DNA from: Maribacter sp.
Lineage (GTDB): Bacteria > Bacteroidota > Bacteroidia > Flavobacteriales > Flavobacteriaceae
Direction: 5' to 3'
Length of the DNA stretch: 64,000 nucleotides
Assembly (NCBI GenBank): GCA_020629285.1
Contig: JAHDDP010000013.1
Coordinates: 22,445-86,444, forward strand
Part shown: one piece after another, positions 60,167-64,000 of the stretch
Layout of the letters: each line of letters begins with the position of its first letter
Numbering within the stretch: position 1 is the first letter of the stretch
Made by a program: the position numbers and the translations under genes
The notes under the pieces: generated by a model
The model's input: the letters and a program-made list of their open reading frames with translations, nothing else
Told to the model about the DNA's origin: nothing
Database searches by the model: none

Positions 60167-61357
60167 ATGAAAACAAATGTAAACAGAAGAGATTGGCTTA
60201 AAAAAGGCGTTCTCACAGCAGCAGGTGTAATGGCAGCACCTTATTTGACCTATGGGGCTTTCCCATCACAACCTATTGCATTAGATGCAAAAGGAAACAT
60301 ACCGTACACTCCGTTTTTTAAAGAGTATTTACCATATGCACCAACAGAACCTTTAGCGCTTGCAGCAAAATTAAATGCAAACGAAAATCCTTACGGACCT
60401 TCACCAATGGCTGTTTCCGCTATGCAGGAATATGCACCGAAAGGAAACAGATATGCTTGGAAAGAGTTGTATCAACTTATGGATAAGATCGCTATAGAAG
60501 AGGGTGTTAAGCAAGAGAATATTATGATGGGACCCGGATCTTCTGATCTGTTGGAAAAAACAGCCATGGTATTTTTTCAAAATGGAGGAAATATTGTTTC
60601 TGCAGACCCTGCATACATGTCGTTGATAAAAGTAGCTCAGGCTACAGGTGCTACTTGGAAACCAGTTCCACTTAAGAAAGACTGGTCTCACGATCTAGCG
60701 GCAATGGAAGCTGCTGTTGATGATGAAACAAAATTGGTTTACATCTGTAACCCAAATAACCCTACGGGTAGTATGACAGACCATGCAGAGCTGATAGATT
60801 TCTGTTCTCGCGTATCTGAAAAGACTCCGATTTTTGTTGATGAGGCATATTTAGGCTTTTTAGACGATGCTGCTAAAAAGAGTATGGTATCATTGATCAA
60901 CGAAGGTAAAAATGTAATCATTGCGCGTACGTTCTCTAAAATACAGGGTATGGCAGGTTTACGTGTTGGTTACGTAGTTGCGCAACCGGAAACTTTAAAC
61001 ATCATTCAAAAAATTACACGTGGTGGTATGGGTATATCCTTACCATCTGTATATGCAGCAATGGCAAGTATGGAAGATATTGCTTTCAAGGATAAATCTA
61101 GAAAATTGAATAAAGAATGTAGGGAATATGTCTATGAAAATCTTGACAGACTAGGGTTCGAATATGTGCCTTCGTCTACAAGTTTTATCATATTTCCGAT
61201 AGAAATGGACGGTAAACCTTTCTTAGAAAAAATGACCGCCGAAGGGGTTGGTGTTAGAGCTTTTGAAATCTATGGAAAAAACTGGTGCCGTGTAAGTATG
61301 GGTACTATGGATGAAATGAAGCTGTTTACAACTGCCCTTGAAAAAGTGCTAGTTTAA
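60167..61357 (+). CDS. Tat-exported PLP-dependent aminotransferase (histidinol-phosphate aminotransferase-like)
   Basis: 396 residues. The N-terminus has a twin-Arg signal (NRRDWLKKGVLTAAGVMAAP), so the folded enzyme is probably sent to the periplasm. Fold-type I core: NPNNPTG at 195-201, DEAYLGF at 225, and the PLP Lys K258 in ARTFSKIQGMAGLRVGY. It is closest in style to HisC/class I-II aminotransferases, but an exported form next to a TonB receptor and a permease is not a biosynthetic HisC. It probably deaminates a scavenged amino compound. Confidence 0.82.
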   Translation: MKTNVNRRDWLKKGVLTAAGVMAAPYLTYGAFPSQPIALDAKGNIPYTPFFKEYLPYAPTEPLALAAKLNANENPYGPSPMAVSAMQEYAPKGNRYAWKELYQLMDKIAIEEGVKQENIMMGPGSSDLLEKTAMVFFQNGGNIVSADPAYMSLIKVAQATGATWKPVPLKKDWSHDLAAMEAAVDDETKLVYICNPNNPTGSMTDHAELIDFCSRVSEKTPIFVDEAYLGFLDDAAKKSMVSLINEGKNVIIARTFSKIQGMAGLRVGYVVAQPETLNIIQKITRGGMGISLPSVYAAMASMEDIAFKDKSRKLNKECREYVYENLDRLGFEYVPSSTSFIIFPIEMDGKPFLEKMTAEGVGVRAFEIYGKNWCRVSMGTMDEMKLFTTALEKVLV

Positions 61358-61365
61358 GTTTGAAT

Positions 61366-61434
61366 TAGTCCAGGAGTTGAATGTGCAGATAATTGCCTTG
61401 ACAACAAAAATCTAAATTCAACTCCTACGGACTA
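61366..61434. repeat. Long imperfect inverted repeat after the aminotransferase gene
   Basis: Arms TAGTCCAGGAGTTGAAT (61366-61382) and ATTCAACTCCTACGGACTA (61416-61434) with a 33-nt loop; the pairing has a small bulge. No T-run follows, so it is not a clear terminator. It may be a repeat remnant. Confidence 0.5.
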
Positions 61435-61474
61435 TTCATAATTCATCTATCTACTCAAACAAAAACACTCGAAA

Positions 61475-62650
61475 ATGAATTTTGCACTACAAAAAACCCT
61501 CGAATTAATACTTATTATAGGTCTTGGTGTACTTCTACAGAAAAAGGTAGCCAAGCAAGATTTAAAAGGAGTTAAAGTCTTAATATTAAGTGTTGCTCTA
61601 CCTGCAACGATCTTTGTTGCACTTCTAAAAATAGAGCTTAACGGTACTCTATTGGCTTACCCATTAATGGCCTTGACCTTCAATTTATTAATGTTACTCG
61701 CTAGTAAATATTTTTTAGCAGCTTCATTACCTAACGAAGAAAATAGTAAAAAACGGACCTTGATGATGCTATTGCCATCTACTGCACCTGGTCTTTCTTG
61801 CTTTCCATTTATTGTAGCTTACTTAGGTGACGATACCTTAGCATTAGCAGCACTTGCAGATATTGGAAATAAAATATTCGTTTTGATACTACTGTATATG
61901 TTAGCCATGCATTGGTATCGTAAGAACTCAATTATAGAGAAAAAAGAATCCTCTAAAAGCAAAATAAAAGGTCTAATGGTATCACTGATCAATGAACCTA
62001 TTAACATGGTTATTGTAGTAGGTTTGGTTATGCTTGGTTTTGGATTAAACCTTTCTTCTCTTCCTACCTTTTTTCAAAACACTGCGTTAAGTATAAAAGG
62101 CTTAATGACCCCTTTGGTACTACTATTTATCGGTATGGCGGTTAGAATAAATTCGGGGGAATTTAAACTAATCTTATCCATGCTATTACGTAGAAGTGGT
62201 CTAGCATTTTTACTTAGCGGAGTTTTTGCCTTTATTTTACCGTCATTAACACCAGCCATGATTTTACTATTAGTGGTATTTCCACAAAGTGCTTGTAGTT
62301 TCTGGCCATTCGCCCATATGAGTGCCATACAATCTATGGAAGATAAGGACAAACACCCAAAGCCAACTTTTGATGTAAACTTTGGTTTAAATATTTTGGC
62401 TTGTTCGTTACCCTTTTCTACTTTATTGATTATTGGCATCTTCTCTTTTAGTGATTACTTCATCAACCCGTTGACATTGATCGGAATTGGTACTGTTATT
62501 CTTGCAATTACTTTTGCTCCGGATATTCTAAAAGCGATAAGTTCCAATAGCCGTCAAAAAGTAAATGATAGCACCCCACATATAACTATTGCGAATAACA
62601 ATTTTAACCACGAAGACAAAAAAAACCTGAATGAGGCGAAAGCTAGTTAA
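61475..62650 (+). CDS. AEC-family (auxin efflux carrier-like) permease
   Basis: 391 residues with about ten membrane helices in two bundles (IILALLIL-type stretches, PSTAPGLSCFPFIVAYLG, VVFPQSACSFWPFAH) and a polar C-terminal tail. AEC transporters move organic anions or amino-acid-related compounds. Same strand as the receptor cluster, 117 bp after the aminotransferase gene, so it may carry the aminotransferase product or partner substrate into the cell. Confidence 0.75.
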   Translation: MNFALQKTLELILIIGLGVLLQKKVAKQDLKGVKVLILSVALPATIFVALLKIELNGTLLAYPLMALTFNLLMLLASKYFLAASLPNEENSKKRTLMMLLPSTAPGLSCFPFIVAYLGDDTLALAALADIGNKIFVLILLYMLAMHWYRKNSIIEKKESSKSKIKGLMVSLINEPINMVIVVGLVMLGFGLNLSSLPTFFQNTALSIKGLMTPLVLLFIGMAVRINSGEFKLILSMLLRRSGLAFLLSGVFAFILPSLTPAMILLLVVFPQSACSFWPFAHMSAIQSMEDKDKHPKPTFDVNFGLNILACSLPFSTLLIIGIFSFSDYFINPLTLIGIGTVILAITFAPDILKAISSNSRQKVNDSTPHITIANNNFNHEDKKNLNEAKAS

Positions 62651-62658
62651 AGCTATCT

Positions 62659-63999
62659 TTAATAAGATTCCTTCATCCATTCATAAGGTTTTCTTTTCAT
62701 CCAAAGGCCTCGAGTAAAATCTGGAAAATCTTGAGGCTCACCGTTATTGGCAATCGAAACTTCTGAAAGCGGTGTTACCGCACTCCATGCTGCAGCATCG
62801 TAAGCATCTAAAGGTGGAGCAATATTCTGCTTAGCAGATTCTACAAAAGAGTTCAGTACAAAGAAGTCCATACCGCCATGCCCTGCATTTAATGCATATT
62901 CCCCATATTTTTTCCAGAGCGGGTGGTCATATGTTTCTAACCAAGGTTGCGCATCATCCCATTGATGTGGTTCAGATTTCCCTTCCACATAAATTCTGCT
63001 ACCATCAACTTCCCAGAGTCCGTTTGCACCTTGCACACGAAATCCTAAAGAATATGGTCTAGGTAAATTACAATCATGGGTAATGATAATGGTTTCTCCA
63101 TTTGCGGTATCAATGGTTGAGGTAATTACATCGCCCTGTTTAAACTTTACTTTTGCATTTGCGTGATTTATTCCACCCTCTTTTACAATATAGTTGTGTA
63201 GACCGATACCTTTAGATGCATGCGAGGTCATTGATACAAAACGATTACCACGATTAACATCTGCCATTACGGCTACAGGACCCAAACCATGAGTTGGGTA
63301 TACATCGGCATTTCTTTTTACGGAATGCTCGGTACGCCATTTAGATTCCGATATTCCTTTTTCACCAAATTCAACACCTTTACCATAAGCCGTTTTACCA
63401 TCATTGAATTTTACGTGTCGTAAATCGTGCTGATAGCCACATCTGTAATGCACCATTTCACCGAATACGTTTTGTTTTACCATATTCAACACCGCTAACA
63501 CATCTCTGCGATAATTCACATTTTCCAAAATCATCATGTGCGTGCCGGTTCGCTCATGGGTATTCACCAAATCCCAACATTCTTCTAGCGTATTAGAGGC
63601 CGAAACTTCTACTCCTGCATATTTACCGGCTTCCATAGCATCTACCGTCATGCGTGTGTGCCATAACCAAGGTGTAGCAATAATTACGGCGTCAACCTCT
63701 TGTAAAGCCAATAGGTTCTTATAATCATGTTCATTTGCACCAAATACTTTTGGACGCTTGCCTTTTGCATCGGCTATGTGTTTGTTGGCAATTTTTAATC
63801 TCTCTTCGTCAACATCACAAATTGCGGTGACATTCACATCTTTTCTAAGCAATAAATTCTGCAAATGGTTGGTTCCTCTCAACCCTACACCAATTAAACC
63901 AACATTCAATTTATCTGCAGCGCTAAAACTATTATGTGCAAAACCTGGCACTGCAAATAGTCCCATACCTGCCAATGATGTACTTCTAATAAATTTTCT
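62659..63999 (-). CDS. Tat-exported Gfo/Idh/MocA family oxidoreductase, partial
   Basis: The N-terminus runs past the window edge. The first visible codons read RKFIRSTSLAGMGLF, part of a twin-Arg signal. The Rossmann motif LNVGLIGVGLRGTNHL is near the start, followed by VTAICDVDEERL and DAVIIATPWLWHTR. The C-terminal domain is the Bacteroidota type that ends in FPDFTRGLWMKRKPYEWM. NAD(P)-linked or sugar-nucleophile glycosidase (GH109-like) members exist; the substrate is unknown. Not clearly linked to the permease, since it is convergent. Confidence 0.88.
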   Translation of the reverse strand, partial: RKFIRSTSLAGMGLFAVPGFAHNSFSAADKLNVGLIGVGLRGTNHLQNLLLRKDVNVTAICDVDEERLKIANKHIADAKGKRPKVFGANEHDYKNLLALQEVDAVIIATPWLWHTRMTVDAMEAGKYAGVEVSASNTLEECWDLVNTHERTGTHMMILENVNYRRDVLAVLNMVKQNVFGEMVHYRCGYQHDLRHVKFNDGKTAYGKGVEFGEKGISESKWRTEHSVKRNADVYPTHGLGPVAVMADVNRGNRFVSMTSHASKGIGLHNYIVKEGGINHANAKVKFKQGDVITSTIDTANGETIIITHDCNLPRPYSLGFRVQGANGLWEVDGSRIYVEGKSEPHQWDDAQPWLETYDHPLWKKYGEYALNAGHGGMDFFVLNSFVESAKQNIAPPLDAYDAAAWSAVTPLSEVSIANNGEPQDFPDFTRGLWMKRKPYEWMKESY

Positions 64000-64000
64000 T

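Noticed and set aside
60167..61357. Biosynthetic hisC
   Set aside because: The protein has a twin-Arg export signal and lies in an uptake cluster with no other histidine biosynthesis gene.

Overview
The window looks like chromosome from a marine flavobacterium (Bacteroidota, Flavobacteriaceae). It is AT-rich, genes lack Shine-Dalgarno sites, several promoters carry a TAnnTTTG -7 box, and many families are typical of the group: PKD/GH16 lipoproteins, a Y_Y_Y-domain membrane regulator, TonB-dependent receptors, BlaI/M56 pairs, and DUF4407, DUF4230 and DUF4260 proteins. This is a judgement from protein families; I cannot name the genus.

Layout. 1-8.7 kb: the 3' end of a Kdo transferase gene, two tiny membrane ORFs, a surface GH16 beta-glucanase with its probable membrane-bound transcription factor, a Cys-rich small protein, a DUF427 protein and an alpha/beta-hydrolase-OsmC fusion. 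8.8-20.1 kb: an integrative and mobilizable element of about 11.2 kb inserted in the 3' end of a tRNA-Leu(UAG) gene. It carries a tyrosine integrase at one end, a cargo operon (AraC regulator, ABM-fold lipoprotein, esterase-like lipoprotein, two cupins, a carboxymuconolactone-decarboxylase-like protein), then an excisionase-like HTH protein, SF3-type primase-helicase, Toprim primase, MobC-like protein, relaxase and a membrane protein, ending at the intact tRNA. 20.2-34.8 kb: M20 dipeptidase, PhnA-domain protein, BlaI/M56 pair 1, a DUF4407 protein and a TamB/TamA-like outer-membrane assembly pair. 34.8-46 kb: a YdjM-like hydrolase with a membrane-anchored MutS-like ATPase, a cyclase/DUF4260/DUF4230/Dabb gene run, a solo GIY-YIG nuclease set among long palindromic repeats, hemW, a four-helix-bundle protein flanked by inverted repeats, ruvC, and BlaI/M56 pair 2. 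46-54.3 kb: DUF456, nitroreductase, then a divergent LysR gene and a complete hutHIUG histidine-degradation cluster ending in glutamate plus formamide. 54.4-64 kb: a small export protein, an Lrp/AsnC regulator, and a divergent cluster of TonB-dependent receptor, lipoprotein, Tat-exported aminotransferase and AEC-type permease, followed by a partial Tat-exported Gfo/Idh/MocA oxidoreductase.

Working together. The hut genes plus the TonB-receptor/aminotransferase/permease cluster suggest amino-acid scavenging. The GH16 enzyme and adjacent sensor suggest induced beta-glucan use. The two BlaI/M56 systems have clearly different three-copy operators (TCTA-N6-TAGA and AACTA-N6-TAGTT), so they probably do not cross-regulate. 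Most novel points: the tRNA-Leu element with paired GTGTTACCC repeats at both ends, the GIY-YIG/palindrome unit, the GH16 domain insertion, the three-operator BlaI promoters, and the exported aminotransferase cluster.
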